Source: G965218495 sp965262785 (lineage in GTDB: Bacteria; Bacteroidota; Rhodothermia; Rhodothermales; Bin80). Taken from it: a stretch of DNA of 64,000 nucleotides. The notes under the pieces were generated by a model, which saw only the letters and a program-made list of their open reading frames with translations, made no database searches and had not been told where the DNA came from. Positions 1-10,924 of this stretch are shown piece by piece; positions within the stretch are counted from its first letter, which is position 1, and each line of letters begins with the position of its first letter. Position numbers and translations under genes: made by a program. The stretch spans positions 2,418,001-2,482,000 of the forward strand of contig OZ253559.1 of NCBI GenBank assembly GCA_965262785.1, in the 5' to 3' direction.

Positions 1-2
1 AG

Positions 3-161
3 ATACTGACGCTCGGCCACGAGTTGAGGCTGCTTCCGCAGGTCTATGTGAAGCCATTCATCAAAAGGCACATGAGCGACGCCGCGGACGCGGAGGCATT
101 CTCGGTTGAGGTCCAGCGGCCGACCATGCACTTCGCGGTGGTGAAGACGGAGGCGCAGTAG
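3..161 (+). pseudogene. IS110-family transposase fragment (5' end outside window)
   Basis: Reading from base 3 to a TAG at 159-161 gives 52 residues that match the N-terminal DEDD domain of IS110 transposases. Recognisable pieces are GHELRLLPQVYVKPF, the DAADAEA block (an acidic catalytic position in IS110) and RPTMHFAVVKTEAQ, where the family normally continues for another 200 or more residues. The stop falls just after this block, so this looks like a decayed element, not a working gene. The start lies left of the window. No IS110 right end or C-terminal serine domain could be found downstream. Confidence 0.7.
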
Positions 162-586
162 GTGCAGGCGATGCCCTTCCGCCTGCATACTCTCCAGCGC
201 GCGTGCTTGATTGCACGCACGATGGGGTCTGCGCTTGGGCGACCGTAATCCGCGTGCGGGGCTTTGCGCGCGCCTGATTAGGAGATCAAACCTGCCGCTG
301 TATTCCACAGAAAGACAAGCGCCACGTTTGGCGTTGGGACATCTTCGCTCTCGCGGCGCCAATAGCCGAGAAAGTCATCCTGGCAGGGTCTCAAAACGCC
401 GCCAAATCGGTGCTATCCTAAGCCGAAATACCACCCAGCAGGATCAGAGTCGGAATCTCTTGGTCTAAAGATCGCCTGTCTGGGTGGCCCGTCGGCCGCA
501 TCCAAGCGACGTTGCGCTATCAGTGAAATATGCGTGCTAATGGTCTGGTGTGCAATGGCACGGAGCAAGAAATGCTCGCCGTTACG
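162..586. other. non-coding / degraded stretch after the IS110 fragment
   Basis: There is no convincing gene here. An open frame at 211..468 has no family features and a composition typical of a chance frame. The stretch may be remaining IS110 debris plus the 3' flank of the altronate-dehydratase gene, which ends at 587 on the other strand. Confidence 0.5.
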
Positions 587-2221
587 TCACAGTGATACGC
601 CGCGCTTCCACGGGATGAAGTCGTGCTGAGCAAGCCGTGTCGCCTGCGTGGTGCACTTACCACTCGCCAGCGCGATGACATATTCGAGGATTCGAGTGCC
701 TACGTCCTCAATCGATTCGCGGCCCTCAATAATGCCGCCCGCGTCCAGGTCGATGAGATCCGGCAGCCGCTCGAAAAGGTCTGTGTTGGACGAAATCTTT
801 ACTACGGACGCCACAGCGTTGCCAGTGGGCGTCCCCATGCCGGTAGAAAACAGGATGACCTGTGCCCCCGCGCCCGCTATCGCCGTGGTGGATTCGACAT
901 CACCGCCGGGCGTGCAAAGAAGGTGAAGCCCAGGCCTTGCCGTGTATTCGGGGTAGTCGAGTACCGCGGTCACCGGCGCGGTGCCGCCCTTCTTGGCAGC
1001 GCCAGCGCTCTTCATGGCGTCAGTCAGGAGCCCATCGCGGATGTTGCCTGCCGATGGATTCATATCGAATCCCGCGCCCACGGACGCCGCCACCGCCGCG
1101 TACCCTTGCATGAGGTCAGCAAACCGCTGGGCGTCTTCCAGGCGCTCGCAGCGGTCGATAAGGTTTTGCTCGACGCCGCAAAGCTCTGGAAACTCCGCCA
1201 AAACTGTGCGCCCTCCAAGTGCTACCACCAGGTCGGCCGCGTGCCCAATGGCCGGGTTGGCACTGATCCCCGAAAATCCGTCCGACCCTCCACACTCCAG
1301 CCCTATTGTCAGCTTGCACAGGGGTGCGGGGCGCCGCACAAGGGTATTCGCTTCGGCAAGCGCGGCAAACGTTTCCTGGGTAGCGGCACGCAGCATCGCA
1401 TCTGCGGACGCATGACGCTGCTGCTGGTAGATGAGTAGTGGCTTGTCGAATCGCGGGTTGCGCCGCCGGAGTTCCTCCTTGAGGATCCCGATCTGCGCGT
1501 TTTCGCAGCCAAGGCTCAGCACGGTGCCGCCAGCGACGTTGGGATGATGCAGATACCCTGCAAAAAGTCCACATAGCGCGCGCGCGTCCTGGCGCGTGCC
1601 GCCACAGCCGAGTGTGTGTGTCAGAAAATGGACGCCATCAACATTGGGGAATACGCGCGGCATGTCCGGTTCCGCTTGAGCCGCAGTGCTTTGTTCCCGC
1701 AGCATGTCAGGCGTAGCGCCGCTCCTGAATTCTTCTATCAGGCTGGTGACCTGGCGACGGTACGGCGTTGACACGCTGTAGCCTAGCTCATGTACAAAGG
1801 CCTCCTTAAGGGCGTTGACGTTGCGGTTTTCACAGAAGACGAGGGGTAGCACCAGCCAGTGATTCGCAGTGCCAACTTGGCCATCGCTTCGGTGATACCC
1901 GTAAAATTGTCGCCCTGTCCACGGCGTTGTGTCCGGCGCCTTCCACGAGTAGCTTCGGGGCCGCACCACGTACGGCTCGGCATCATGGGTTACGTTGCGC
2001 GTGGTCACGAGCCCGCCCGCCGGGATGTGTCCAGTGGCCCGCCCGATTCGGATGCCATACATAGTGACGGCATCTCCAGGCGCCAAGCCATGCGAAGCGA
2101 CTTTGTGTTTTCCAGGGATGCGCGACTTAGTTATGACGGCGCCCTGCAGGCGCGTGCCCTTTTGCAGGGTGTCGAGTGCCACCAGGACGTTGTCCAGCGG
2201 ATGGATTCTGAGCGTGGCCAC
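587..2221 (-). CDS. uxaA: UxaA-family altronate dehydratase (SAF domain plus catalytic domain)
   Basis: The 544-residue protein has the full two-part UxaA layout. An N-terminal SAF domain covers about residues 1-95 (IHPLDNVLVAL, GLAPGDAV), and the C-terminal D-galactarate/altronate dehydratase domain runs from about 110 to the end. Family blocks include GYHRSDGQVGTANHWLVLP, TLGCGGTRQDA and GLECGGSDGFSGISANP. Known members remove water from D-altronate to give 2-keto-3-deoxygluconate in hexuronate catabolism, using iron or manganese. It is the last gene of the leftward nucleotide-sugar operon, 9 nt after the upstream nucleotidyltransferase. That is an unexpected place for a catabolic enzyme, so the exact substrate is uncertain; galactarate dehydratase or another sugar-acid dehydratase is possible. 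Confidence 0.88.
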   Translation of the reverse strand: MATLRIHPLDNVLVALDTLQKGTRLQGAVITKSRIPGKHKVASHGLAPGDAVTMYGIRIGRATGHIPAGGLVTTRNVTHDAEPYVVRPRSYSWKAPDTTPWTGRQFYGYHRSDGQVGTANHWLVLPLVFCENRNVNALKEAFVHELGYSVSTPYRRQVTSLIEEFRSGATPDMLREQSTAAQAEPDMPRVFPNVDGVHFLTHTLGCGGTRQDARALCGLFAGYLHHPNVAGGTVLSLGCENAQIGILKEELRRRNPRFDKPLLIYQQQRHASADAMLRAATQETFAALAEANTLVRRPAPLCKLTIGLECGGSDGFSGISANPAIGHAADLVVALGGRTVLAEFPELCGVEQNLIDRCERLEDAQRFADLMQGYAAVAASVGAGFDMNPSAGNIRDGLLTDAMKSAGAAKKGGTAPVTAVLDYPEYTARPGLHLLCTPGGDVESTTAIAGAGAQVILFSTGMGTPTGNAVASVVKISSNTDLFERLPDLIDLDAGGIIEGRESIEDVGTRILEYVIALASGKCTTQATRLAQHDFIPWKRGVSL

Positions 2222-2230
2222 AAGGTGACT

Positions 2231-3229
2231 CTAGCGAATCTCGGAGTAGTCTCCTACATTGACGCTGGCTGGGGACGGTGCTACCGTAGCGTGCGCACCA
2301 ACGAGGGTGTCCTGCAGTACGGCGTCCGTCACACATGCGCCCTCAAAAAGGATGCTGTCGCGAAGTACGGATCTCGCAACGCGCGCATCCCTTTCTATGC
2401 AGGCATAAGGGCCGATCACGGAATCCGTGATGTGTGCCCCAGGTCCAATGTACACGGGCGGGATGATGACGCTTCTTTCAGTCGCTTCTGGCGGCACCGC
2501 CACCGCTTCTGTGCGAAGTAGGTGGCGTGTAGTATCCATGAATGCGCTTAGCGTGCCGCAGTCCAGCCAATACTTTACAGAGGTCGTCTTGAAGATGCCC
2601 CCGGCTTTCAGCATGATGTCAAAGGCATCGGTGAGGTAGTATTCACCGCCCTTGCCGCAGATGGCGTTGTCAAACAGGTGGTTGATGCTGCGTCGCAGGA
2701 CGTCCAGGTCTCGCACGTAGTAGATGCCGATAAGTGCCTCTGTGGAAATGAGCTCCTGCGGCTTTTCTACAAAAGCTGTGACACGGTCGCCCTGGCGCAC
2801 CGCGACCCCAAAGCGGCTTGGGTCTTCCACATGCTTGACCCATACCATTACGTCGCAGTCGCCAAGATTTGGCGGTTCCCCCATTGCAAACACCGTGTCG
2901 GCGTACACGACGATGCCTTCGCCAGATAGGTAGTCCGAGGCAACAGCAACAGCATGGGCAGTTCCCAGCGGCTCGTGCTGAACGACAAAGTATGGCTGGG
3001 CATTGTGACGCGAACAGATGTCGGTGAGCAGCGGCCGCGCCTCGCGTTCGAAGCTGGGGCCTAGTATGAATACACATTCATCAACCGGTCGCGGCAGCGT
3101 GTCTTTGAAGCCCTCTACGATGCGTTCCACCATGGATCGGCCGCGCACACTGAGCAGCGGCTTTGGCGTAACAGAGGACTGTGGACGTAGCCGTTTGCCA
3201 CGGCCCGCCATTGGAATTATCAGTTTCAT
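2231..3229 (-). CDS. sugar-phosphate nucleotidyltransferase with C-terminal hexapeptide repeats
   Basis: This 332-residue protein opens with a pyrophosphorylase signature (IIPMAGRGKRLRPQ, TPKPLL) that binds the nucleoside triphosphate. It continues through the NTP-transferase domain (YADTVFA, EKPQELIS, YYLTDAFD) to about residue 235. The last 90 residues (VIIPPVYIGPGAHITDSVIG) are left-handed beta-helix repeats, as in GlmU or GDP-mannose pyrophosphorylases. It should couple a sugar 1-phosphate to a nucleotide; glucose-1-phosphate is the usual substrate, but the sequence alone does not fix this. Its ATG directly abuts the stop of the epimerase gene upstream (stop at 3230-3232), so translation is probably coupled. 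It is the second nucleotidyltransferase in this operon. Confidence 0.85.
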   Translation of the reverse strand: MKLIIPMAGRGKRLRPQSSVTPKPLLSVRGRSMVERIVEGFKDTLPRPVDECVFILGPSFEREARPLLTDICSRHNAQPYFVVQHEPLGTAHAVAVASDYLSGEGIVVYADTVFAMGEPPNLGDCDVMVWVKHVEDPSRFGVAVRQGDRVTAFVEKPQELISTEALIGIYYVRDLDVLRRSINHLFDNAICGKGGEYYLTDAFDIMLKAGGIFKTTSVKYWLDCGTLSAFMDTTRHLLRTEAVAVPPEATERSVIIPPVYIGPGAHITDSVIGPYACIERDARVARSVLRDSILFEGACVTDAVLQDTLVGAHATVAPSPASVNVGDYSEIR

Positions 3230-3703
3230 TCAGTCCATGATAAAGGTGTGGCCTGCTGCGTCCTCATGCCTGATTTCATCCACGGAATGGGCCTTGCCAC
3301 GCCCAGCGTAAAGTGCATTGGGGCAGTTAAATATGAGCGCGTCAGTGTCGCCTATATTGCGGTAGGCATGTACCACCCCCGGGGGCACTAGAACGGACGC
3401 TGGCTTGGCGTCCCCTAAGTCCAGGATTTGGCGATAGCCATGCGTGTCCGAGTGCGCCCTCGCATCCCAGAGGTAGAGCCGAAAGTGCCCGCTAAAAAAC
3501 ACGAAAAGATCCGTCTGCTCCGCATGCTCGTGTGGGCCTCGGGAGCCGCCGGGATGTGTCAGAGACAGGTATCCCATGACGGGGTGGTATTTTTCCTCCA
3601 ACTCATCCTGGCGGAATACCTCCGCGAGCCAGCCGCGTTCGTCGCCATATTTCTCCAGGGGTGCAACGCGGCAGCCGTGAATTACCCCGTCTATCCAGGT
3701 CAT
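3230..3703 (-). CDS. RmlC-like dTDP-sugar 3,5-epimerase family cupin
   Basis: The chosen ATG at 3703 gives 157 residues (MTWIDGVIHG...). A longer frame reaches 3796, but the extra 31 residues are low-complexity and overlap the upstream gene. The 4-nt overlap with that gene's stop (3700-3703) is typical of coupled starts. RmlC-like features are DERGWLAEVF near the start, the HEHAEQTD metal/substrate block, and the VPPGVVHAYRN strand that closes the cupin barrel. It is shorter than classical RmlC (about 180 residues), so it may be an epimerase, a ketoisomerase or a related dehydratase acting on a nucleotide sugar made by this operon. Confidence 0.75.
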   Translation of the reverse strand: MTWIDGVIHGCRVAPLEKYGDERGWLAEVFRQDELEEKYHPVMGYLSLTHPGGSRGPHEHAEQTDLFVFFSGHFRLYLWDARAHSDTHGYRQILDLGDAKPASVLVPPGVVHAYRNIGDTDALIFNCPNALYAGRGKAHSVDEIRHEDAAGHTFIMD

Positions 3704-4455
3704 GCGTTCCTCGCGTTGGGATAGGAATGGTAGACTAGGTTGCGTGCCAGCTGATTGGCTTCGTGCCAGCCTTCCAGCGTGCCTGCATCCCCCCACCAGC
3801 CATCCAGAATCCCGTAGCTCAGGCGGCTGTGGCGGACATATGAGGTGTTGACGTCGCTTACTTCGAATTCACCGCGGCGGCTGGGCGCAAGTTGGCGGAT
3901 GAAGTCAAAGACCTGCGTGTCGTAGAAGTAAATGCCGGTAACGGCGAACGAGCTGGGCGGATTCTTGGGCTTTTCGATGATTTCGACTATGTCGTCGCCT
4001 TCCAGTCGCGGTACGCCGTAGCGCTCTGGATCGTGGACATTCTTAAGCAGGACGCGCGCACCGGCGCCTTGGGCGCAGTACACTTCGGCATGTGGCGCAA
4101 GGCTGTCCTCCAAGACGTTATCGCCGAGGACGGTGATGAATAAGTCGTCGCCCGCAAAATTCTCGCACAGACCCAAGGCCTGGGCAATACCGCCGGGCTT
4201 GTCCTGGACGCGGTAAGTCAAGTCTATTCCCAGCTCATTGCCACTGCCCAAGAGGTTAACTACATCTCCCATATGCTCAGGGCTTGTTACGATGGCGATC
4301 TGCGTAATGCCGGCCTCTTTAAGTCGGAGCAGTGGGTGAAAGATCATCGGATACCGCCCAACCGGCAGCAGGTGCTTGTTGGTCACCTTCGTCAGCGGAT
4401 ACAGCCGGCTTCCCGTGCCGCCCGCCAAAACTATACCTTTCAGTGGCTTGCGCAT
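3700..4455 (-). CDS. glucose-1-phosphate thymidylyltransferase-like protein (short RmlA type)
   Basis: This 251-residue RmlA-type enzyme begins MRKPLKGIVLAGGTGSRLYP, with the G-x-G-T/S-R-L-x-P signature, followed by NKHLLPVGRYPMI. Later blocks are VLGDNVLEDS (metal-binding aspartate), YGVPRLEGDDIVEIIEKPK, GIYFYDTQVFDFI and GWWGDAGTLEGWHEAN. It is shorter than housekeeping RmlA (about 290), as in the RmlA-long-like proteins next to sugar-biosynthesis genes. The expected reaction is a nucleoside triphosphate plus glucose-1-phosphate giving an NDP-glucose and pyrophosphate. It sits 5 nt after gmd and overlaps the epimerase by 4 nt, so it is co-transcribed. Confidence 0.86.
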   Translation of the reverse strand: MRKPLKGIVLAGGTGSRLYPLTKVTNKHLLPVGRYPMIFHPLLRLKEAGITQIAIVTSPEHMGDVVNLLGSGNELGIDLTYRVQDKPGGIAQALGLCENFAGDDLFITVLGDNVLEDSLAPHAEVYCAQGAGARVLLKNVHDPERYGVPRLEGDDIVEIIEKPKNPPSSFAVTGIYFYDTQVFDFIRQLAPSRRGEFEVSDVNTSYVRHSRLSYGILDGWWGDAGTLEGWHEANQLARNLVYHSYPNARNA

Positions 4456-4460
4456 GATTC

Positions 4461-5510
4461 CTATAGTTCAGCTTTAGCGGCCTTCAAGTCTGCAGACACC
4501 ATCTCTTCGATCATGGACTCCAATGTATACCGAGGCGCCCAACCTAGACATTCGCGAGCCTTGGATGCGTCACCCAACAGACTGTTGACTTCGGCAGGGC
4601 GGTAGTATCGTGGATCCACTGCTACGACCGTTTTGCCGGTCTGCGTACAGGTCGCATATTCCTCCGTGCCTTGGCCGTGCCACTCCAGGTTCATATCCAG
4701 CGCAGCAAAGGATTTGTCACAAAAGTCGCGCACTGTGGCTTCCCGGCCGGTTGCCAAGACAAAGTCTTCCGGTGTGTCCTGTTGCAGCATCAGCCACATC
4801 CCTTCCACGTAGTCCTTAGCATGTCCCCAGTCTCTCGACGCATTCAGGTTGCCGAGGTATAGACGCTCCTCCAGCCCGAGCGCAATGCGCGCCGCTGAAC
4901 GCGTGATCTTGCGAGTCACGAAAGTCTCGCCGCGCTGCGGACTCTCGTGATTAAAGAGGATACCATTGCACGCGAACAGCCCGTATGCCTCACGGTAATT
5001 CACCGTGATCCAGTGCGCGTACAATTTTGCTGCGCCATAAGGGCTACGTGGACGAAACGGCGTCTGCTCATTCTGAGGGACCTCTGTTGCATTGCCGTAA
5101 AGCTCACTGGTGGAAGCCTGGTAAAAGCGGACGGACTGCGCCATCTTAAGGATGCGGATGGCTTCCAGAAGACGCAGGACACCTACTGCATCGGCATTTG
5201 CGGTGTACTCTGGCGTGTCAAAGCTTACCCGCACATGGCTCTGGGCGCCAAGGTTGAAGATCTCATCGGGTTGAACCTCTTGTACGATACGGATGAGATT
5301 GGTCGAGTCCGTAAGGTCACCATAGTGCAGGAAGAAGCGCACGCCCTTGGCATGGGGATCCTTGTAGAGGTGATCGATGCGCTGCGTGTTGAAGAGGCTT
5401 GAGCGCCGCTTTACCCCATGAACGATATACCCTTTGCGCAGCAGAGACTCCGCAAGGTATGCTCCATCCTGTCCCGTGATGCCCGTGATCAAGGCAACGC
5501 GTGGTTTCAT
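4461..5510 (-). CDS. gmd: GDP-mannose 4,6-dehydratase
   Basis: This 349-residue short-chain dehydrogenase-type enzyme has the Rossmann motif [13 protein letters not shown], the Gmd-specific [19 protein letters not shown] region, ASTSELYG with the catalytic serine/threonine, and [10 protein letters not shown] with the YxxxK pair. [16 protein letters not shown] further marks it as Gmd and not another epimerase. It converts GDP-D-mannose to GDP-4-keto-6-deoxymannose, the substrate of GDP-fucose synthase, which is encoded immediately upstream with a 4-nt overlap (5507-5510). Full length. Confidence 0.96.
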   Translation of the reverse strand: MKPRVALITGITGQDGAYLAESLLRKGYIVHGVKRRSSLFNTQRIDHLYKDPHAKGVRFFLHYGDLTDSTNLIRIVQEVQPDEIFNLGAQSHVRVSFDTPEYTANADAVGVLRLLEAIRILKMAQSVRFYQASTSELYGNATEVPQNEQTPFRPRSPYGAAKLYAHWITVNYREAYGLFACNGILFNHESPQRGETFVTRKITRSAARIALGLEERLYLGNLNASRDWGHAKDYVEGMWLMLQQDTPEDFVLATGREATVRDFCDKSFAALDMNLEWHGQGTEEYATCTQTGKTVVAVDPRYYRPAEVNSLLGDASKARECLGWAPRYTLESMIEEMVSADLKAAKAEL

Positions 5511-6472
5511 TGTATTTCCTGTTGTTTCTGCATCCAGGCGTAGGTCTTCCGGATGCCGTCTCTGAGCGTGGTGGGCGCTTTCCAGCCCAAGCTGTGAATG
5601 CGCGAAACGTCGACAAGCTTTTGAGGCGTCCCGTCGGGCTTGGTGGTGTCGTGTTGGACAGATAAATTCGTGCCGACAACCTCCTGAATTTCTCCCACAA
5701 GTTCATTAATGGTTAAATCGTGTCCCACGCCAATATTCAAAAGACCATCGGGTGCTGCCCTGTACAGCACTTCTTCAGGCTGGCGCAGCACAAACAGGCA
5801 AGCATCCGCAATATCCTCACTGTAGAGGAACTCCCGGCGCGGTGTACCCGTGCCCCACACTGTGAGACTCTGCGCTCCTGTGCGCCTGGCTTCATCCACC
5901 TTGCGCAAGAGCGCAGGTAGGACGTGGCTGGTCTTGAGGTCAAAGTTGTCGCCGGGTCCGTACAAGTTGGTTGACATCAGCGACACGAAGTCGCACCCAT
6001 GCTGACGTCGGAGCGCCTGGCAGTACTTGACGCCTGCAATCTTGGCAACGGCGTACCACTCGTTGGTGGGCTCTAGTGGCCCAGTCAGCAGGTGCGACTC
6101 TTTCAGCGGCTGTGGTGCATTGCGCGGGTAAATGCAGGTGCTCCCGAGGAACAATAGGCGCTTAACTCGGGCCCTAAAGGCAGCGCACAAGACGCTGTTC
6201 TGTATCGCTAGGTTGTCGCCGATAAAGTCAGCGGGGTACGAGTTGTTGGCAAGGATGCCGCCCACACGTGCCGCGGCTAGTACCACGAAGTCAGGCTTGG
6301 ATGCCGCAAAAAATTGGTTCACCGCCGCCTGGTCTCGCAGGTCTAACGTTTTCCGGTCTCGCGTCAGGAGGTTAGCGTAGCCTTCCTGCTGAAGCCTGCG
6401 CATGATTGCAGAGCCCAATAGCCCGCGATGCCCGGCCACAAAAATCTTTGCGCGCTTTGAGGTAAGGTGCAT
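5507..6472 (-). CDS. fcl: GDP-L-fucose synthase
   Basis: The start at 6472 ([17 protein letters not shown]) gives 321 residues, the normal length, and puts the Rossmann motif [10 protein letters not shown] in its usual place. The same frame could also open at 6511 or 6583, but that only adds a non-conserved leader overlapping the upstream gene. Other marks are [26 protein letters not shown] (YxxxK) and [10 protein letters not shown]. The enzyme epimerises and reduces GDP-4-keto-6-deoxymannose to GDP-L-fucose, directly following Gmd. The pair shows that the cell makes activated fucose for a surface glycan. Confidence 0.94.
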   Translation of the reverse strand: MHLTSKRAKIFVAGHRGLLGSAIMRRLQQEGYANLLTRDRKTLDLRDQAAVNQFFAASKPDFVVLAAARVGGILANNSYPADFIGDNLAIQNSVLCAAFRARVKRLLFLGSTCIYPRNAPQPLKESHLLTGPLEPTNEWYAVAKIAGVKYCQALRRQHGCDFVSLMSTNLYGPGDNFDLKTSHVLPALLRKVDEARRTGAQSLTVWGTGTPRREFLYSEDIADACLFVLRQPEEVLYRAAPDGLLNIGVGHDLTINELVGEIQEVVGTNLSVQHDTTKPDGTPQKLVDVSRIHSLGWKAPTTLRDGIRKTYAWMQKQQEIQ

Positions 6473-6501
6473 AGGGTAGAGCGCTTCCACGGGGCGCCCT
6501 T

Positions 6502-7446
<945 letters not shown>

Positions 7447-8196
7447 GCGTGGGCTTTAGAAGAGCGTGTTTATCATGTAACTTCAGAGGTAAGATACGGC
7501 ACAGCACGCAGTTAGGGTGTGTGCGAAGCGCAGCGCTGCATCGTACCGCAGGCGTGCGGCCGGACGCTTCCGCCGACAGCTGAGATTGGCCTGTCCTTGG
7601 TTGGCGCCGGCGAAAAATTTGCATGTGCTACACTTCGCAAACCGCAAGACACTGTGAGCTGAGGCAAAGTACGTTATTGCTCTTGTGAATAGCGGGCACG
7701 CAGTGAGGGCCACCGGGCCTAATGTCTGGCAAAGGAAGGGTGGCCACTATGCCATGCATCGGAATGCTTGATCAGCACCAACTCGGGCTAATGCCTCTAG
7801 CGAGGGCGACCATTCCCGTCGATCAACGGATAGTCGCCGAAGGGCCTTTTGCTGAAGGCCTTCGTTTTGCATACCGAAGGCTGCAGCGAGCGGTGATAGT
7901 CTGCGGGACCGCCGTGAGGACTGCGAAGCCTTGGCGGCGAGCTGGCGAACGCATGCGTGCGTCGGCGGAATAGGCTTCTGATGCAGGGCTGCGTGACATT
8001 CAGACAAATGCGTTGCAGAGAGCATGAGGGCTGGCGGCACAAGGGCACCCGCGCCCAGCGCTCAATCACTCCGTGCTACGTGTGGAGGAGCTGATAATGG
8101 GCCAAGAAACAGTAGCGGCAGTTAGCGATGATTTGGCGCAAACGCTAGTGGCGCAGAGCAAAAAGAAACCAGGCCGTGCCTGCCCGCCTAAGGTCG
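7447..8196. other. 750-bp gap without a supported gene
   Basis: No frame here shows a family signature. The stretch should contain the promoter of the leftward nucleotide-sugar operon (near 7447-7600) and the 3' flank of the amidohydrolase gene ending at 8197. An inverted repeat (CGAAGG near 7838 and CCTTCG at 7859-7864, followed by TTTT) resembles a plus-strand terminator, but no plus-strand gene precedes it. Confidence 0.5.
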
Positions 8197-9507
8197 CTAG
8201 TTGCCTTTGCTGTGCTTATTCAGGCCCGGGTCGCGATTCAGAAACTCGTTGTATAGCCGCGTATGTCGACTCTCCATTGGGACTTCGTACCCTGCAATGA
8301 AGACGTGATGGATCTGCGTCTTTGTCTCCATTGGGTCGCCGTCGGCCACAAACAGCGTCGCCTCCTTGCCTTGTTCCAGCGAGCCGCGTTCGTCGGCCAC
8401 GTCGAAAATCTCTGCAGGTACAATCGTGATGGCGCGAAGCGCCTCCTCAGCGCCCAATCCGTAGGCTGCGGCAAAGCCGGCGTTATACGGCAAGTTGCGT
8501 GCATTTTCGGTTTCGCCCGAGCGGATTGCCACCTTTACGCCCGCGGCATGCATCAGTGATACGTTACGGTAGGCCTTGTCATACCGGTCACTGGCGCGCG
8601 TCGGAACGGAAAACACCGGCCCTACCAAACACGGAATGCCCGATTCGGCAATCTTGTCGGCTACGCGCCAGCCTTCTGCGAGACCAGTAAAGATGACCCG
8701 CTGTAGATCCCTGCTCTCTACCCATTCCAATGCCGCAGTGATGTCCTTGGCAGTATTGACTCGAATGATCAGCGCTTGATCCCCGCGTACCACCGGAAGA
8801 AGTGCGTTGATCGATGGTACATATTCGGGCTTGCGCCCTTCTTCCGGATTGACCTGGTGTGTAGAATCAATGCGGTGGTAGAGCTCGGCACGATCGAAGG
8901 TGTCGTTCAGCTTCTTTAGTGCCTTCTCACTAGCCTTTTCGATATCCTCGTCCGACCGTGAGTCAAAGCGCCCCCTGCGGCCAGTTGAAGGAAAAGACAA
9001 GGTCATCGCTTCAAAGCCTGCGAACATCTGGGCTGGCGTATAGCCGTGCAGGTTGATGAGCGCGGCTTGCCCAGGCAGCATGCCGCCTGAAGGCTCCGTG
9101 AGGACGGTCGTGACGCCACTGATACGCGTGACCGGGATAGCCACGCCATTGGGGTTAACAGCAGTCAGAGCTTTCATCTGAGGTGAGAAGTCACCCAGCT
9201 CGCTGGCATCCCGGGTTTCCGGGAGCGATCCTACCTCTACGAGGCCCAACTGCGTGCCAGTGTCAATCAGGCCGGGATAAATTGTCAGACCACTGCAATC
9301 AATAACGCGTGCGCCCTCTGGAATTGCTACATCAGTTCCGATCGCTACAATGCGGTCACCCTCCATCACCAGCGTTCCGCGCTCGACCGTAACGCCGGTT
9401 ACCGTCACGATCCGCGCGTTGGTGAGCGCTATCGGCCCGTCGGGCGAGGTGACCGGTGCGTGCCCGAACACGCCGACTGCAAGGACTAGGGCAAGAATAG
9501 TGTTCAT
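8197..9507 (-). CDS. exported amidohydrolase-like protein, HxH motif replaced
   Basis: The 436-residue protein has a short hydrophobic leader (MNTILALVLAVGVFG) and an amidohydrolase/imidazolonepropionase-like fold: a small beta-domain (LTNARIVTVTGV, DGDRIVAIG-like turn), then IYPGLIDTGTQLGL. At the latter position active family members read PGLID-x-H-x-H; here both histidines are absent. The C-terminal half retains AYGLGAEEALRAIT and EQGKEATLFVADGDP. It closes a set of three related genes on the same strand (26 nt from the next). It may be a non-catalytic partner or use a different metal site. The substrate is unknown. Confidence 0.82.
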   Translation of the reverse strand: MNTILALVLAVGVFGHAPVTSPDGPIALTNARIVTVTGVTVERGTLVMEGDRIVAIGTDVAIPEGARVIDCSGLTIYPGLIDTGTQLGLVEVGSLPETRDASELGDFSPQMKALTAVNPNGVAIPVTRISGVTTVLTEPSGGMLPGQAALINLHGYTPAQMFAGFEAMTLSFPSTGRRGRFDSRSDEDIEKASEKALKKLNDTFDRAELYHRIDSTHQVNPEEGRKPEYVPSINALLPVVRGDQALIIRVNTAKDITAALEWVESRDLQRVIFTGLAEGWRVADKIAESGIPCLVGPVFSVPTRASDRYDKAYRNVSLMHAAGVKVAIRSGETENARNLPYNAGFAAAYGLGAEEALRAITIVPAEIFDVADERGSLEQGKEATLFVADGDPMETKTQIHHVFIAGYEVPMESRHTRLYNEFLNRDPGLNKHSKGN

Positions 9508-9533
9508 GTCGTTGTGCTGTTAGCAGAGGCGCT

Positions 9534-10913
9534 TCACTGTTGGGAGAGGAAGCCGAACAGGTCAGTACTTCCTTCTTGCAGGCAGCGGCTGTAATCCGCA
9601 TGCTCATGCAGAATTACCGTGTCTATTCTGGCCTCGGGGTCAACGCTTATTCGCATGTCGTCCGCATCACGATCGATGTCGAAATACACTACGCCGTCTA
9701 CGATGGTCTTTTGTGGTATTGCGTAAATCGACAGCGGGTGTTTGTCAAATATCGCGAGGTCGCCGTCTTTGCCTACCTCAATGGAGCCGACCCGGTCTCC
9801 AATTCCCAACTGTTTTGCAGGGTTAATTGTGATGAGCGATAGGGCCTCGTCATCGGTCAGGCCGCCGTATTTCTGCGACTTGGCAGCTTCATGGAACAGG
9901 TGGCGGTTGAGTTCGCCGGAATCTGAGTTAATCGATGTCAACACTCCATTGCGGGTAAGAATGGCGGCGTTGTAAGCTGTAGAGTAGTACACCTCGAACT
10001 TGTATGCCCACCAGTCCGCAAAAATCGATGCGGCTGCACCTTCTGCCCCAAAGGCTGCCAGCTCCGGCGCAATCTTGAAGCCTTCATTCACGTGCTGAAA
10101 AGTCACGTGGTCTACGCCGAAATCCTCAAGAACGCGCATTAACATCAATATCTCATCCGCCCGGTATGAGTGGCAGTTGACGATGATGTCGCCACTGAGG
10201 ATGTCGGCCATTACTTCAAGCTGCCCGCTATAGGGTGGCGGGATGGCGCGAGCGTTGCTGCGAGCCTCCGCTTCATACTTTTCCCAGGCTTCCTGGTAGC
10301 GAACGGCCTTGTTGAAGGTCTCGCGCAGCACGTATTCCACGCCCATGCGCGACGCCGGGCGGAGGTTGTTGCCACGTCCATGGACGCGGGTGGGGTTTTC
10401 GCCCAAGGCGAACTTAATCGTTCTCGGCGCGCCATCCATGATCAGGCCATCGGGGTCTTTAGTGCCCCAGCGGTGCTTTATAGTCTCGTTTTGGCCGCCG
10501 ATAACGTTTGCGGATCCGTGCATCACGTGCGAGGTCGTCACGCCACCCGCAAGCGCCCGATACAACGAGATGCTGTATGGATTCAGCACATCTCCGACGG
10601 AAACCTGTGCAGTCACCGGCGCTGATGACTCGTTTACATTGCTGATGGCGATATGCGAGTGTGCGTCTATGATGCCAGGCATGACGTACATGCCCTGCGC
10701 ATCAATGACTTCAACTCCAGCAGGTGCGGCGACTCCCGGTGCTATTTGCTGAATGCGTCCGTCTACCACGAGCACATCCGTGTTTTCAAGGGTTCCGCCG
10801 GTAATGGTCAGCACGGTGGCACCACGAACAAGTACGTCACCGGCGGGTATCTGCGCCCGCGATGGCAATACCCAGGCTAGCGCGGCGACGAGGAGTAGAA
10901 GAGCGTTTTTCAT
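9534..10913 (-). CDS. exported metal-dependent amidohydrolase
   Basis: The 459-residue protein has a signal peptide (MKNALLLLVAALAWVLPSRA, likely cleaved after residue 20) and a full metal-dependent hydrolase domain. The H-S-H motif is at residues 85-87 (PGIIDAHSHIAI). Later candidate ligands are NCHSYRADE, TFQHVNEG and INSDSGELNRH. The C-terminus has NPAKQLGIGDRVGSIEVGKDGDLAIFD, typical of imidazolonepropionase/prolidase-like enzymes. It probably acts in the periplasm on a cyclic amide or dipeptide-like substrate. It is the only member of the triplet that keeps the canonical metal ligands. It lies 11 nt after the upstream paralogue, so the three are likely one transcript. Confidence 0.88.
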   Translation of the reverse strand: MKNALLLLVAALAWVLPSRAQIPAGDVLVRGATVLTITGGTLENTDVLVVDGRIQQIAPGVAAPAGVEVIDAQGMYVMPGIIDAHSHIAISNVNESSAPVTAQVSVGDVLNPYSISLYRALAGGVTTSHVMHGSANVIGGQNETIKHRWGTKDPDGLIMDGAPRTIKFALGENPTRVHGRGNNLRPASRMGVEYVLRETFNKAVRYQEAWEKYEAEARSNARAIPPPYSGQLEVMADILSGDIIVNCHSYRADEILMLMRVLEDFGVDHVTFQHVNEGFKIAPELAAFGAEGAAASIFADWWAYKFEVYYSTAYNAAILTRNGVLTSINSDSGELNRHLFHEAAKSQKYGGLTDDEALSLITINPAKQLGIGDRVGSIEVGKDGDLAIFDKHPLSIYAIPQKTIVDGVVYFDIDRDADDMRISVDPEARIDTVILHEHADYSRCLQEGSTDLFGFLSQQ

Positions 10914-10924
10914 GGAATCGTGAG

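Noticed and set aside
7838..7868. Hairpin followed by TTTT, resembling a terminator
   Set aside because: It would act on the plus strand, where no gene precedes it; on the minus strand no T-run follows.
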